A DNA stretch of 64,000 nucleotides from Chitinophagales bacterium (GTDB lineage Bacteria > Bacteroidota > Bacteroidia > Chitinophagales > Saprospiraceae). A model generated the notes under the pieces. The model saw nothing but the letters and a program-made list of their open reading frames with translations. It had not been told where the DNA came from and searched no databases. Location: NCBI GenBank assembly GCA_022360175.1, contig JAKSDI010000071.1, positions 1 through 64,000 on the forward strand, written 5' to 3'. The translations under genes and the position numbers were made by a program. Below are positions 50,709 to 60,048 of this stretch, in pieces (the first letter of the stretch is position 1; every line of letters begins with the position of its first letter).

Positions 50709-50844
50709 GTGTTTGAAATTTTTCTGCGGTTATTAAGTGTGCAGAAAAATATCTGCTCACATGGAACCGCTACGCTTTCCCATAATATTTTTTTAATCAT
50801 GTTCTTTTACTATTTATGATTAATAAATATCATGGTCGTTTCAT
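50709..50844 (-). promoter_or_regulatory. Structured leader between SusC and SusD genes (copy X)
   Basis: On the minus strand the region starts ATGAAACGACCATGATATT and ends AGAAAAATTTCAAACACATG at the SusD start. Stem 1 is TTAATCAT with ATGATTAA (perfect 8 bp). Stem 2 is GCGGTT (50770-50765) with AACCGC (50731-50726). A small inner GCAGA/TCTGC hairpin occurs in the stem 2 loop. The whole segment aligns with 23421-23569, upstream of an unrelated gene, with changes concentrated in the loops. Confidence 0.6.
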
Positions 50845-50856
50845 TATCTCTCTTTT

Positions 50857-53800
50857 TTAAAAACCAAGATTAACGCCTAATACAAAAGATTTGGTCAGCG
50901 GATAGAAACCTCTATCAACGCCTCTGGTAAATAACCCACTATTGGAAATGGCAGGATCAAAACCAGTGTAGTCTGTAAATGTCAGTAAGTTGTAAGCACT
51001 GACATATATTCTTGCTCTCGAAAGAGAAGCTTTACTGGCTACTTCACTAGGTAGCGTATAACCAATCTGAAGATTTCTCAGGCGCACGTACGAACCATCT
51101 TCCAGGAAGTAATCCGACGAACGGATGTTGCTGTTAGGATCAGTAGAAACATTTCTAGGAATGTCGCTATTAGGATTGCTTGGTGACCAGGCATTAACCA
51201 GGTCTGCCGATACATTTTCGATCCTATCAGTACGGTACAGCCACATTTTCATGCCATTATACATATTATTGCCTTGGGTGCCTTGGAGGAATGCAGTCAG
51301 GTCAAAGTTTTTATAAGAAGCATTAAATGTGAATCCAAATTCTAGTTTAGGTAATCCACTGTCAAAAAATACTTTATCGTCATCATCTAGTACTCCATCA
51401 CTATTGGTATCTACAAACTTTAGATCACCAGGAGCTGCATTGGGCTGGACACCATGGGCATCAATCTCTGCCTGATCCTGGAAGATACCATCTGTCTGGA
51501 AGAGGTAGAAACGGCCTATTTCTCCTCCTACTTCTGTACGGGTAGTAGGGAAGTTGAAGAATTCAATATAACCTTCGGTAAAGGATTCATCTGCAAATCC
51601 CAGTTGGGTGATTTTGTTTTTGGATGCTGCCAGGTTAGCGGAGATATCAAATTTGAAGTCTCCTTCTCTCTGGCGGTAGGTTGTAGATAATTCCCATCCC
51701 TGGTTTTCCATTTCACCGCCATTGGTGAGCGGGAAGTCGGTAATTCCTGAAGAGCCAGGTACCGGAACGCTAACCAGCATATCCTTGGTTTCAGAAATGA
51801 AATAATCAAAAGACAATAACCAGCGATCTTCCATAAAGCCCAGGTCTACCCCGATATTGGTGGTAGTTGTTTCTTCCCATCTGATATCTGGTGTAGGAAG
51901 GGTAGTACTGATGGCACCTACTAGTATTTGCTGGCGCATTTCTTCACCAAAAGGGTAGTTTAATTGTGCACCACCGGAAGCAATTTGCGCCAGGAAGAGG
52001 TGATCATCGATGGTTTGATTGCCGAGAGTACCATAACTGAAGCGAGGCTTGAATTCACTAATAAAATCTACATCAAAGAAGCTTTCGTTGTGAAGAGCCC
52101 AGCCTAAAGATACGGAATAGAAGTTACCGTACTTGTTTTCGTCGGCAAAACGAGAAGAACCATCTCGACGTAAGCTCCCCTGGATAAAGTACTTGTTGCC
52201 GAAATTATAGTTTAAGCGGCCAAAATAAGATTGAAGTGTGTTGGTCAAATTGAATCCAGAGGATGCTTCATCGCCGATACCTGCATTAAGAGCGGCCAAT
52301 GCACTTGAAGGCAATTTCCTGTTGATACCTTTTACCGTGCGGAATTCACTTTTCTCACGGGAAATACCCGCCATTAAACTAATGTTGTGAGCTCCGAAAG
52401 TATTTTGATAATTCAGGATGTTATTCAGTGCCCAGGAATTGAGCCTTTCTCTTTCTTCTGAGAGGAAAGGATCTTCAACAGTAGCCTGAGGCCCGAAGTT
52501 GTAAGCAGGAAGATGGAAAAAATTGTAGGTGTTTTCCGAATTAGAACCAAACTGCAATTGATAACTGAGTCCGGCAAATAGTTTTAGTTCTGTAGCTATA
52601 TTAAACTGGAGGTAATCATCTTCATTCTGATCTGTTTCTAGTGAACGTTCTCCTACTGGATTGCCAGAACCTAGTATTGGATCTGGAGTTGCGAAACCAT
52701 TGACAGAATTTGGATCATGTATTTCTTTATGAGGGATCGCTGTAAAAGCATATATAAAGGGCGAGAAGCTTGCATTTTCAGTACCTGTTGGTTCAAAGAT
52801 GTTCTTTGAATTGTCACGGGTATAGCCAATGCCTGGAGAGATGCTTAACCGATCATCAAACAATTTGAAATCAAGGTTTAAGCGTGCGTTGTATCGTTCG
52901 AAATCTGTATTAATGACAGTACCTGAGTTTTTAAAATACCCTGCGGAAAAGTGATATTTCATTTCATCGGTACCGCCAGAAATGCCTAGATCGTATTTCT
53001 GCTCTAGGGCATCTTCCAGATAAGCTTCTGCCCAATCTGAGTCTGCATATTGATTGTCATCGAGTGTATAAGCCAGTGGGTCTTCACCACCATTTTCTCT
53101 GGCTTCCCTCATAATTTGATTATACTGTGCTTTATTAGCCATTTCAATGTTATTGGTCAGGCTATGTGTAGCTGCATAAGCGTTTAATGTGACGCGTGGT
53201 GTACCGGTAGCTCCTCGCTTGGTCGTAATGATAACTACCCCATTGGAAGCACGAGCACCATAAATAGTAGCCGCAGAGGCATCTCTAAGTACGTTTATAC
53301 TTTCAATGTCAGAAGGATTGATATAAGATAAATCGCCAGGTATACCATCAATAACGTAAAGAGGGTCATTATCGCCAATAGTACCCAAACCACGAATTCG
53401 GATAACGGGATCTCCGCCCGGAGCTCCTGTCGCTGCTGTAATGTTCACACCGGCAGCTTGCCCCTGAAGGGCAGTCGCTACATCTGCAGTTGGTATCTTT
53501 TGTATATCTGCAACATTAACTGTGGAGACTGCTCCTGTAATATCGCTTTTCTTTTGCTTGCCATATCCCACGATGACTACTTCATCTAAAATAGCAACAT
53601 CTGCTTGTAGGCTGACATTAAGGAAACTTTGATTATTAATCGCTACTGTTTGCTCAATAAATCCGATATAAGAAAATACCAGATTTTTAGTACCTTCAGG
53701 CACCTGAATGAGGTAAGCACCATTGTGGTCCGTAATGGTGCCGGTTGAAGAATTTTCTGCAATAACGTTAACACCGATAAGAGGAAGCCCCTCCTGGTCG

Positions 53801-53895
53801 GTGACAGTGCCGCTAATTTTTTGTCCCCAGACAGAAGTCGTAGCAGACAAGGTAAAAAGCAGCGCTAATAGCTTTATAACGGTCATTTGCTTCAT
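50857..53895 (-). CDS. susC: SusC/RagA-family TonB-linked outer-membrane transporter
   Basis: ATG 53895 (1012 aa, MKQMTVIKLLALLFTL) is chosen over a TTG 48 nt upstream because it gives the signal peptide (ending TSVWGQ). A carboxypeptidase-regulatory-like domain (about 26-105, GTVTDQEGLPLIGVNVIAE) is followed by the TonB box region DEVVIVGYGKQKK and the plug (about 115-225, VRIRGLGTIGDNDPLYVIDG, VIITTKRG). A 22-strand-like barrel forms the rest. It imports oligosaccharide with SusD. The length is typical. The upstream 319 bp hold a cluster of ACCTCTA motifs. Confidence 0.95.
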   Translation of the reverse strand: MKQMTVIKLLALLFTLSATTSVWGQKISGTVTDQEGLPLIGVNVIAENSSTGTITDHNGAYLIQVPEGTKNLVFSYIGFIEQTVAINNQSFLNVSLQADVAILDEVVIVGYGKQKKSDITGAVSTVNVADIQKIPTADVATALQGQAAGVNITAATGAPGGDPVIRIRGLGTIGDNDPLYVIDGIPGDLSYINPSDIESINVLRDASAATIYGARASNGVVIITTKRGATGTPRVTLNAYAATHSLTNNIEMANKAQYNQIMREARENGGEDPLAYTLDDNQYADSDWAEAYLEDALEQKYDLGISGGTDEMKYHFSAGYFKNSGTVINTDFERYNARLNLDFKLFDDRLSISPGIGYTRDNSKNIFEPTGTENASFSPFIYAFTAIPHKEIHDPNSVNGFATPDPILGSGNPVGERSLETDQNEDDYLQFNIATELKLFAGLSYQLQFGSNSENTYNFFHLPAYNFGPQATVEDPFLSEERERLNSWALNNILNYQNTFGAHNISLMAGISREKSEFRTVKGINRKLPSSALAALNAGIGDEASSGFNLTNTLQSYFGRLNYNFGNKYFIQGSLRRDGSSRFADENKYGNFYSVSLGWALHNESFFDVDFISEFKPRFSYGTLGNQTIDDHLFLAQIASGGAQLNYPFGEEMRQQILVGAISTTLPTPDIRWEETTTTNIGVDLGFMEDRWLLSFDYFISETKDMLVSVPVPGSSGITDFPLTNGGEMENQGWELSTTYRQREGDFKFDISANLAASKNKITQLGFADESFTEGYIEFFNFPTTRTEVGGEIGRFYLFQTDGIFQDQAEIDAHGVQPNAAPGDLKFVDTNSDGVLDDDDKVFFDSGLPKLEFGFTFNASYKNFDLTAFLQGTQGNNMYNGMKMWLYRTDRIENVSADLVNAWSPSNPNSDIPRNVSTDPNSNIRSSDYFLEDGSYVRLRNLQIGYTLPSEVASKASLSRARIYVSAYNLLTFTDYTGFDPAISNSGLFTRGVDRGFYPLTKSFVLGVNLGF

Positions 53896-54214
53896 AAAAC
53901 TAGTGATTTTGAGTTTAATATGGATCGGGCAATCTGATGGCAAACTGGTTTGTATACTTTATGGTGTTTGCGTGTAGAATAAAATCACAATAGTACATGT
54001 GTTGGTGATTTAAAGTTTTGTCAAAGCCGCTAATCCTTGAAATAAAAAAACATAATATCTGTTGATGTCAAAATTAGTGTCCGTAGGTAGTTGAGAGGTG
54101 CAATTTTACCTCTATTTAGCATCTACGACACCTCTACATCACCTCTACACGAGTAGAAGAATCCTTATTTTATAAGGGTTTTGCTGAGAAAGGGATTAGA
54201 CAAATAAAATGAGG
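53896..54214. promoter_or_regulatory. SusC upstream region with ACCTCTA repeat cluster and a hairpin
   Basis: ACCTCTA occurs at 54108-54114, 54130-54136 and 54141-54147 (spacings 22 and 11 bp), and its inverse AGAGGT at 54094-54099, making an inverted pair with the first copy (8-bp spacer). A hairpin AATCCTTAT/ATAAGGGTT (54160-54180) lies just after the regulator gene that ends at 54215 and may terminate it. The repeats sit about 200-250 bp upstream of the SusC start and suggest an operator for the adjacent regulator. Confidence 0.5.
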
Positions 54215-55825
54215 TTAGAATTTTTTTAGAAACTCGGTTAAGCTGTCTTTTGTGTCCAACTCAAAACGTTTGCGCAGTCGATAGCGAGCCATTTCCACAG
54301 ATTTTACAGAAATATTATTGAGGGCTGCAATATTCTTATTGGAAAGATTTAAACGCACTTGAGCAGAGAGTCTTTTTTCATTTTGGGTCAAACCAGGGAA
54401 TGACTGGTTCAGGTGGTAGAAGAAATTCTCGTACGTTTTTTCAACATTGATATGAAAGTCTTCTATGTGTTGATTGACCTGTTGGCTTTGATGAATTTCG
54501 CCGATGAGCGTACGTAGATTTTTGGAAGTATCGGCATCCGCATTTTTTTGAATTTGGGTAAGAGAATCTACCATCTTATTGAGTATCTCATTGCGTTGAG
54601 CGATGTGTAGAGCAAAAGTGGTCAACTCTTTACTCTTGAAATTTAGCTGGTCTTCCAGCCTGTCTTTAGCCTGTTTTGCCTGCTGGTGTTTGCTTCTTAA
54701 ACTATTATAGATCAAATATCCTATGATGATGAAAAGAATAAAGCCTGCAACGGAACTATTTCTTACTAATCGATCAATATTTTTCTGACTTTCCAATAGT
54801 TGGATTTCACTTTCTTTTTTTTCTGTTTCATACAGCAATCTCATCTCAGAAAGCCTGCTTTTCTGATCTTCAGAAAAGATGGAATTTCTTAAAGAAGAAT
54901 ATTCTTTATACGCTATGAATGCTTTCTGATACTCTTCTTTTGCAGAAAATAGATTTGCAGAAAACTCGTAGTTGTCCACCAGTTTTTCCAGTGCTGTCTT
55001 GGAAGTAGATTGTTCGATATAGGTTTGGGCTTTAAGCAGGCATTCTTCTGCCTTGTCAAATAACTCCATACCGGTATAAGTGGCTCCCAATTGATTCCAT
55101 ACCTCCGCGATCCCTAGTATAGAAGCCGTTTCTTCCATCAGCTGAAGTGCATTTTGCAGGTGTTTTTGTGCTAGCTGATAACTCTTTAAAGCAGCATAGG
55201 TCATGCCGAGATTATTATGAATTGCAGCAAGCCTGCTTTTATCCTCTCCTTTTTCAGCAATTTCCAGCGATAGGAGATAATAGGATAAAGCCTTCTCATA
55301 TTCTTTTTTCATAGAATAAATAAGCCCCAGGCTATTATAAGACATCGCAATATTATCAGCATCCTCTAAGCTTTGATAAATCTCTAATACTTTTTGGTGA
55401 TAGTTGAGCGCGAGATCTGCATTTTGAATGTCGTAATACAACCAACCCAAAGTGCTAAGTATATATGCCTTGTCTCTTGGATCCCCCAAGGCTTCAAAAA
55501 TTTCCAGAGCAGCCAGGCCGTTTTCCAATGCCTTATCATAGATATCGTTGTACAAATAACCCAGGCATAAATTCTGCAAGGCCAATGCTTCATTTTTCCT
55601 GTCCTGATGTTTTTGCGACAGGCTTAATGCACGATTTGCATACTGCACCGCTTTATCAGAAGCATCTTTACTATGTGCTGTAGACAATTGGTTTAGTATA
55701 CTTGCCTTAGCAGATTCCTTGCTGATTGCAAGCTGAGCTTCCAAACTATCGATATAGCCTTGAGATGATAAAGTAGGGATACTCAAGAAACAAAAAACAA
55801 CAAAGATTATTTGGTTAAGGCTCAT
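54215..55825 (-). CDS. TPR sensor-regulator with membrane helix and C-terminal LuxR-like HTH
   Basis: The 536-aa protein has a signal peptide (1-21) and about seven TPR units (about 40-300: NALAL-like NEALALQNLCLGYLYNDIYD, SYNSLGLIYSMKKEYEKAL). After a coiled coil comes a transmembrane helix (about 350-370, VAGFILFIIIGYLIY), then a cytoplasmic coiled coil and a winged or LuxR-like HTH (about 465-530: LTQNEKRLSAQVRLNLSNKN, SVKSVEMARYRLRKRF). Such membrane-spanning TPR regulators are frequent in Bacteroidota and sense periplasmic signals. Its place directly upstream of SusC suggests control of that locus. Confidence 0.82.
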   Translation of the reverse strand: MSLNQIIFVVFCFLSIPTLSSQGYIDSLEAQLAISKESAKASILNQLSTAHSKDASDKAVQYANRALSLSQKHQDRKNEALALQNLCLGYLYNDIYDKALENGLAALEIFEALGDPRDKAYILSTLGWLYYDIQNADLALNYHQKVLEIYQSLEDADNIAMSYNSLGLIYSMKKEYEKALSYYLLSLEIAEKGEDKSRLAAIHNNLGMTYAALKSYQLAQKHLQNALQLMEETASILGIAEVWNQLGATYTGMELFDKAEECLLKAQTYIEQSTSKTALEKLVDNYEFSANLFSAKEEYQKAFIAYKEYSSLRNSIFSEDQKSRLSEMRLLYETEKKESEIQLLESQKNIDRLVRNSSVAGFILFIIIGYLIYNSLRSKHQQAKQAKDRLEDQLNFKSKELTTFALHIAQRNEILNKMVDSLTQIQKNADADTSKNLRTLIGEIHQSQQVNQHIEDFHINVEKTYENFFYHLNQSFPGLTQNEKRLSAQVRLNLSNKNIAALNNISVKSVEMARYRLRKRFELDTKDSLTEFLKKF

Positions 55826-56134
55826 TATGACTTCCTGGTTAAATCGTCCCCAAGTTAGTGAATTAGAGGGTATACTTGAGAAATAGCATTTATCTTAATA
55901 GGGAAGGAGTTTGTCAAAGGGCTAATATTTTCTAAAGCTGGGAGGCAGCTTGAAGTTGCCTACCAGGTTCGAGCTAATCTTGTTCGTCGCGGAATATTTC
56001 CGCAGATGGCTTATGCTCATCATTTTCTCATGAAGACCCAAACTGCTCTTATATCAATGAAATGCTAGCAGGATTGGAACCACTATAACACCACTTTGTT
56101 TTGCTTTTTATAGACTTGAATAAAAAGTTTAAAT
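55826..56134. repeat. Divergent gap with AGCTTGAAG hairpin and GCGGAATATTTCCGC palindrome
   Basis: A hairpin at about 55938-55966 (CTGGGAGGCAGCTT with AAGTTGCCTACCAG, imperfect) is followed by the palindrome GCGGAATATTTCCGC at 55989-56003. Together they form an inverted copy of the arrangement at 27232-27310. The rest of this 309-bp gap between divergent genes is AT-rich with no further structure that I can support. Confidence 0.6.
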
Positions 56135-56962
56135 ATGAGATTCTTAATAATGGCTATAATTAGTATGATGGTCTTTCATACTCTTCCCGCTCAAAAAAGC
56201 ATTAAGTCAATCTATTTTGATTTCGAATTTGAGCAGGATACAATTAGTATTGTTGAGCCTGTTATTGTTAAGGTGACATTCAAGAATATAGGTAGAAAGG
56301 CTTTGAAAGCATATTCACCATTTGATGTGATGAAGGTTTCAATTAAAAAAGAAGGAACGGATCTATGGATTAATAATAGGATTATGAGCCAGGGTTTCAA
56401 CATTAGTCAAATGGAGTATGGAAAGGGATATACTGAAACAATAGAATATCATTTTCCTCTTCGTAGCTTAGAAGAGGGAGCCCATTTGTTAAGGCTAGAA
56501 TATATTCCTAATAGATCAAAAAGGAATACTCAAAAAATAGTTGTTGAGAAGAAGTTTATAGTTGAATACTATATCTCACCTTCAGAAAGAAAACCAATAG
56601 ATTGGATTCTAGAAAATAATTCCACTTATGGAGGAGAATATTTGATAGGTATTACTAGAGGTGCTTCTCTTTTAATTCCAGGATTACTAGCGAAAGAACA
56701 CATAGAGTTAGCTACTAACTTTATTTCATTGTATCCAGAATCTAGATATAGTTCCGTTTTTTACTATATGAAAGCGGATAATTTATGGAAACATTATAGA
56801 CATAATAATATGTTAGATCATGCTATATACTCAGAAATGCTTGAACTATTATTACAGGCCCGAGAGAAAGCTTATTATCCTAAATTGAAATACTACATTG
56901 GAGATAGGATTAAGGATGTGAATGTCTATTTAACTTCTTATAGGGAATTGCAAAAACAATGA
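56135..56962 (+). CDS. Exported protein of unknown function
   Basis: The 275-aa protein has a signal peptide (1-19, ending TLPAQ). Residues about 25-150 look like an Ig-like beta-sandwich (EPVIVKVTFKNIGRKALKAY, LEEGAHLLRLEYIPN), and about 150-275 is helical, TPR-like (HIELATNFISLYPESRYSSV). I do not recognise the family. Codon use and base composition are more AT-rich than neighbouring genes, which may point to acquisition. It converges on the KAP NTPase gene, with a hairpin between them. Confidence 0.65.
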   Translation: MRFLIMAIISMMVFHTLPAQKSIKSIYFDFEFEQDTISIVEPVIVKVTFKNIGRKALKAYSPFDVMKVSIKKEGTDLWINNRIMSQGFNISQMEYGKGYTETIEYHFPLRSLEEGAHLLRLEYIPNRSKRNTQKIVVEKKFIVEYYISPSERKPIDWILENNSTYGGEYLIGITRGASLLIPGLLAKEHIELATNFISLYPESRYSSVFYYMKADNLWKHYRHNNMLDHAIYSEMLELLLQAREKAYYPKLKYYIGDRIKDVNVYLTSYRELQKQ

Positions 56963-57080
56963 GCTCCTAGATCGACTCAGAGTATTTCCGAGATATCAGT
57001 GTTGAAGGTCCCATTAGTATAGCATAGATTATCATCGTTGTAATTTGTCAATAAACCACTTTCTAAAGAGAGGTTGTTAT

Positions 57081-57111
57081 CCTGGGAGGCAGCTTCAAGC
57101 TGCCTCCCAGG
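57081..57111. terminator. Perfect 15-bp hairpin between convergent genes
   Basis: CCTGGGAGGCAGCTT (57081-57095) and AAGCTGCCTCCCAGG (57097-57111) are perfect complements around one C. It belongs to the AGCTTCAAGCT hairpin family and lies 17 bp beyond the stop of the KAP gene, so it can serve as a terminator for both genes. Confidence 0.65.
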
Positions 57112-57127
57112 TTCAATTGATTATAAC

Positions 57128-59965
57128 TCACCTAAAAATCTCTACCTGATAAGAAAAACGAGCTACCTGCCTGGCCCAGGGGCGGAATTGCTCAAGGGGC
57201 ATGCCCTCCCATTTTCCATCATTGTATTGTTTTAGCCAGTTGGCGAGCCTGAGGTACTCATCGGTAAAAGAAGTGGTATTGATATTGGTGGTATTATTGC
57301 CATAATCCTCCAATATGTTTAGTAAATGTGAAACTTGCTTAATTGGTGGGTTTTCACCATCCCCCTGTTTGTCAAATGCATCCTGAAGGCAGGCATAAAA
57401 CTTGCGGGAAAGCGCTGGTAAACCTGTGACAATACAAAGGAGAAACAAATTAAGCTTGTAAGGTGCAAAGTCTTCTTCACTGATGAAATCCGGCTCAAAA
57501 GTAAGAGCAATTGATTTTATCAGGCGATATACGTTTACAAAGCGTTTAACAGAGCGTGGCGATTCTCCCAGCAAGCTTTGCAGCTCATGTATGAATTGGT
57601 ATTCTTCCGTCTTGATGTCGAGGCTTTGGGGGGTAAAATTAGTCTCCAGGTTTTGGGATATAGAGCGATGATCTCGATTCCTATTAGTAGTGGAGGTGTT
57701 GCCAGTTGGTAGAAGAGGAAAGATATTACTGCCAAGTTCTTTGCCTTGAGGTGCTACAATACTATCTTTTAAAAGCCCCCGAACAATTCGCATACGGGCT
57801 TCCTCTACTAGCGGATTAAGCCAGAAAGGAATCTGAAAGATTTTTTCCAGATAATCGTGAGGGGAAGCCTGGTGGAAATGATTGAGGGGAGAAGAACCAT
57901 CATTTAGACTTAATAATTCCTTATAATGATTTTGCAGAGAAGTGGATAGCCACCGGGAGTCTACAGCTACCATTACTACAAATAAAGGGAATGCTAATAA
58001 TAAGTGCACGGCTTGTAACACTTCCACTACTTTATTGGTAGGGCAGCGGTCCAGGTCATCAATATAGAGGACAATACGGTTGATGATTTGCTTATTATCA
58101 GCTTGAGGGTTTTTTTTCAGTTCTTTGTTCTGAATTTCGATGAGATTAGAGAGGTGTTCAAAATCTCTACGTACCAGTGCCATTAACCCCAGGCGATCTC
58201 TGTAGTCTTTACTTTGCGAGCGTTCATCTACAAAGCCGCGCAGCAATTGTGTAGGTACACTTTCAAGTTGGTATTCTATAGTTCGGATTCTATCCTGTAA
58301 TTGCTGCTCTTCTTTTTTTGCAATTTCCAGCTCCACTTCTGCTTTCGCCAACTCTTTTTCTGCAGTCAAAATACTTGCTTCGTATGCGCTTTTTTGAGTT
58401 TCATATCTTTCTAAAAGAGATTTTCTGGTTACCTCGGCCTTTTTTATTTTATCTAAAACCCAATTATTGGCATAGCGGATATAGCCGGTGATCATAACAA
58501 GGAAGGCACTAAGAGTAGAAAAGAACTGCATTATAGAGGTGTCTGCATTTATCCAGTCCATTTTCCCGAGCAACTCTTTTAATAAATAACCAATAATCGG
58601 TGTACAGATAAGGATAAATATCAGAGCAATAGTAAACTGCCAGGGGGATCGTGCCTGTGCTCTTGTGAGTGCATCTCCTCTTTTCCATGTTTCCTTCAAC
58701 TCATCTAGAGCTGCTATAAAATCTGCGGCAGAATCACCAGCAGTTGTCAGTCCTAATCTGTCGAGAATGGCACGATAATTCTTTTTATCCTCCTCACTTA
58801 ATTTAATCGCTTTAAGAATATCTTCTTCCTGTAGCTCTTTAAGTTTTGCCAATTTTTCTTCGCGCCCACTTGATAGGGTGTCTAAATCTTCGCGCTTGTT
58901 TTTCAGTTGTTCTTCCAATACTTTTTTACGCCGCGCCGCTACATCTTTTTCCAGTTTTACATTGTGCAATTGATCAATTAACTCATCCTGTCGTTCTTTT
59001 AAAATGTCTGCTTGTTCCGTGCCATGCATTCTCAGGTTGCGGAAGATATGGTCTACCATGCTTGCCCATAGATCACTTTCTACATAATGCCAGGCATTAA
59101 ACTCTATTTGTACAACATGCTTGTATATGTCAACATCTTTTTGTGCTTGATTGGAATTACGTGCATCAACTGTAATCTTGTCAATTCGCTTTTGCAGGCT
59201 TCTCATGAAGAAGGACTTTCCGGATCCCCAGTTACCAAACAGCCCAATTGCTAAAGGGGGCCTCAGGCTGGTAGAAGCCATTAGATAAGCAAAAGCATTT
59301 ACTTCCTGCCCAATTCCTACCAGATCTTCATCGGAATCGGCGGTATCTGAATCAAAAGATGTGATAGCCAGTGGATGAAATGTTTCCAAAAAACTGCGAT
59401 AATTGGAAAATTGCCTACCACTCTCAAGGTAGCGGGGGTAAGTTTTGAGTAATGCATTGATGGCAATTGTGCCTCCCTGCCAGCGTGATTTGAGTAAGGT
59501 ACTGGCATCATTGATTGTTAATAATAGCCCGCCAAATAGGTAACGGAGCTCTACAACAGGGTCTTTTGAGGTGTGGTATTTTTCATCCAGTTCAAATGCA
59601 TGCTGTACCAGCTCCTGTGCATCGGAAGTCATATCCGGAAAGTGGCCTAATTTCTCTTCTATAGCTTTGCTCGCGTTTTTCGGTGTTAACTTATTTTTTT
59701 TGTCAAGCTGCTTGAATAGGGAGTTAGGATTTAAACCCAGATAATTAGATAGGACGATGGGTTCACTCGTATTGCCGTGAGATAAAATAATACCCGCAAG
59801 GATATCAAGTGAATCAACAACAGGCATGCTACTCCCAGAGGATTTAGAGTATTGTACTTGTTGTTGTTCCTGATTACTCTTGCGGGCACTAGTCATCGCC
59901 CAGCCAAAAGCCGATTTAGATGATCTGGACAGGCGATCCCATGTTGGGGTATTTGGGGCATTCAT
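57128..59965 (-). CDS. KAP-family P-loop NTPase with membrane helices and N-terminal helical repeat domain
   Basis: In this 945-aa protein, residues about 48-195 contain helical segments resembling Clp-N-type repeats (DILAGIILSH, DAQELVQHAFELDEKY, LRYLFGGLLL). The NTPase starts near 215 with Walker A GLFGNWGSGKS (244-251) and continues to Walker B RIVLYIDDLDRCP and VVMVAVDSRW. Two transmembrane helices (FTIALIFILICTPIIGYLL and FFSTLSAFLVMITGYI) and two coiled coils are inserted between them, as is typical of the KAP family. ESPRSVKRFVNVYRL is the conserved C-terminal arginine motif. Members are membrane-bound scaffolds, some of them in conflict systems. No clear effector gene adjoins it here. 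Confidence 0.85.
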   Translation of the reverse strand: MNAPNTPTWDRLSRSSKSAFGWAMTSARKSNQEQQQVQYSKSSGSSMPVVDSLDILAGIILSHGNTSEPIVLSNYLGLNPNSLFKQLDKKNKLTPKNASKAIEEKLGHFPDMTSDAQELVQHAFELDEKYHTSKDPVVELRYLFGGLLLTINDASTLLKSRWQGGTIAINALLKTYPRYLESGRQFSNYRSFLETFHPLAITSFDSDTADSDEDLVGIGQEVNAFAYLMASTSLRPPLAIGLFGNWGSGKSFFMRSLQKRIDKITVDARNSNQAQKDVDIYKHVVQIEFNAWHYVESDLWASMVDHIFRNLRMHGTEQADILKERQDELIDQLHNVKLEKDVAARRKKVLEEQLKNKREDLDTLSSGREEKLAKLKELQEEDILKAIKLSEEDKKNYRAILDRLGLTTAGDSAADFIAALDELKETWKRGDALTRAQARSPWQFTIALIFILICTPIIGYLLKELLGKMDWINADTSIMQFFSTLSAFLVMITGYIRYANNWVLDKIKKAEVTRKSLLERYETQKSAYEASILTAEKELAKAEVELEIAKKEEQQLQDRIRTIEYQLESVPTQLLRGFVDERSQSKDYRDRLGLMALVRRDFEHLSNLIEIQNKELKKNPQADNKQIINRIVLYIDDLDRCPTNKVVEVLQAVHLLLAFPLFVVMVAVDSRWLSTSLQNHYKELLSLNDGSSPLNHFHQASPHDYLEKIFQIPFWLNPLVEEARMRIVRGLLKDSIVAPQGKELGSNIFPLLPTGNTSTTNRNRDHRSISQNLETNFTPQSLDIKTEEYQFIHELQSLLGESPRSVKRFVNVYRLIKSIALTFEPDFISEEDFAPYKLNLFLLCIVTGLPALSRKFYACLQDAFDKQGDGENPPIKQVSHLLNILEDYGNNTTNINTTSFTDEYLRLANWLKQYNDGKWEGMPLEQFRPWARQVARFSYQVEIFR

Positions 59966-60048
59966 GATTGATGGGTTTATCTTTGAATTACCCTCTAATT
60001 TACGAAAAATTGATTTTCGAAATGGAAAGCCTAAATCCTGTTATTGGA

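Noticed and set aside
57128-59965. Multi-gene anti-phage defence island around the KAP NTPase
   Set aside because: Neighbours are an unknown exported protein and a hydrolase lipoprotein; no nuclease, methylase or other defence gene is adjacent, and the CHAT gene is over 50 kb away.
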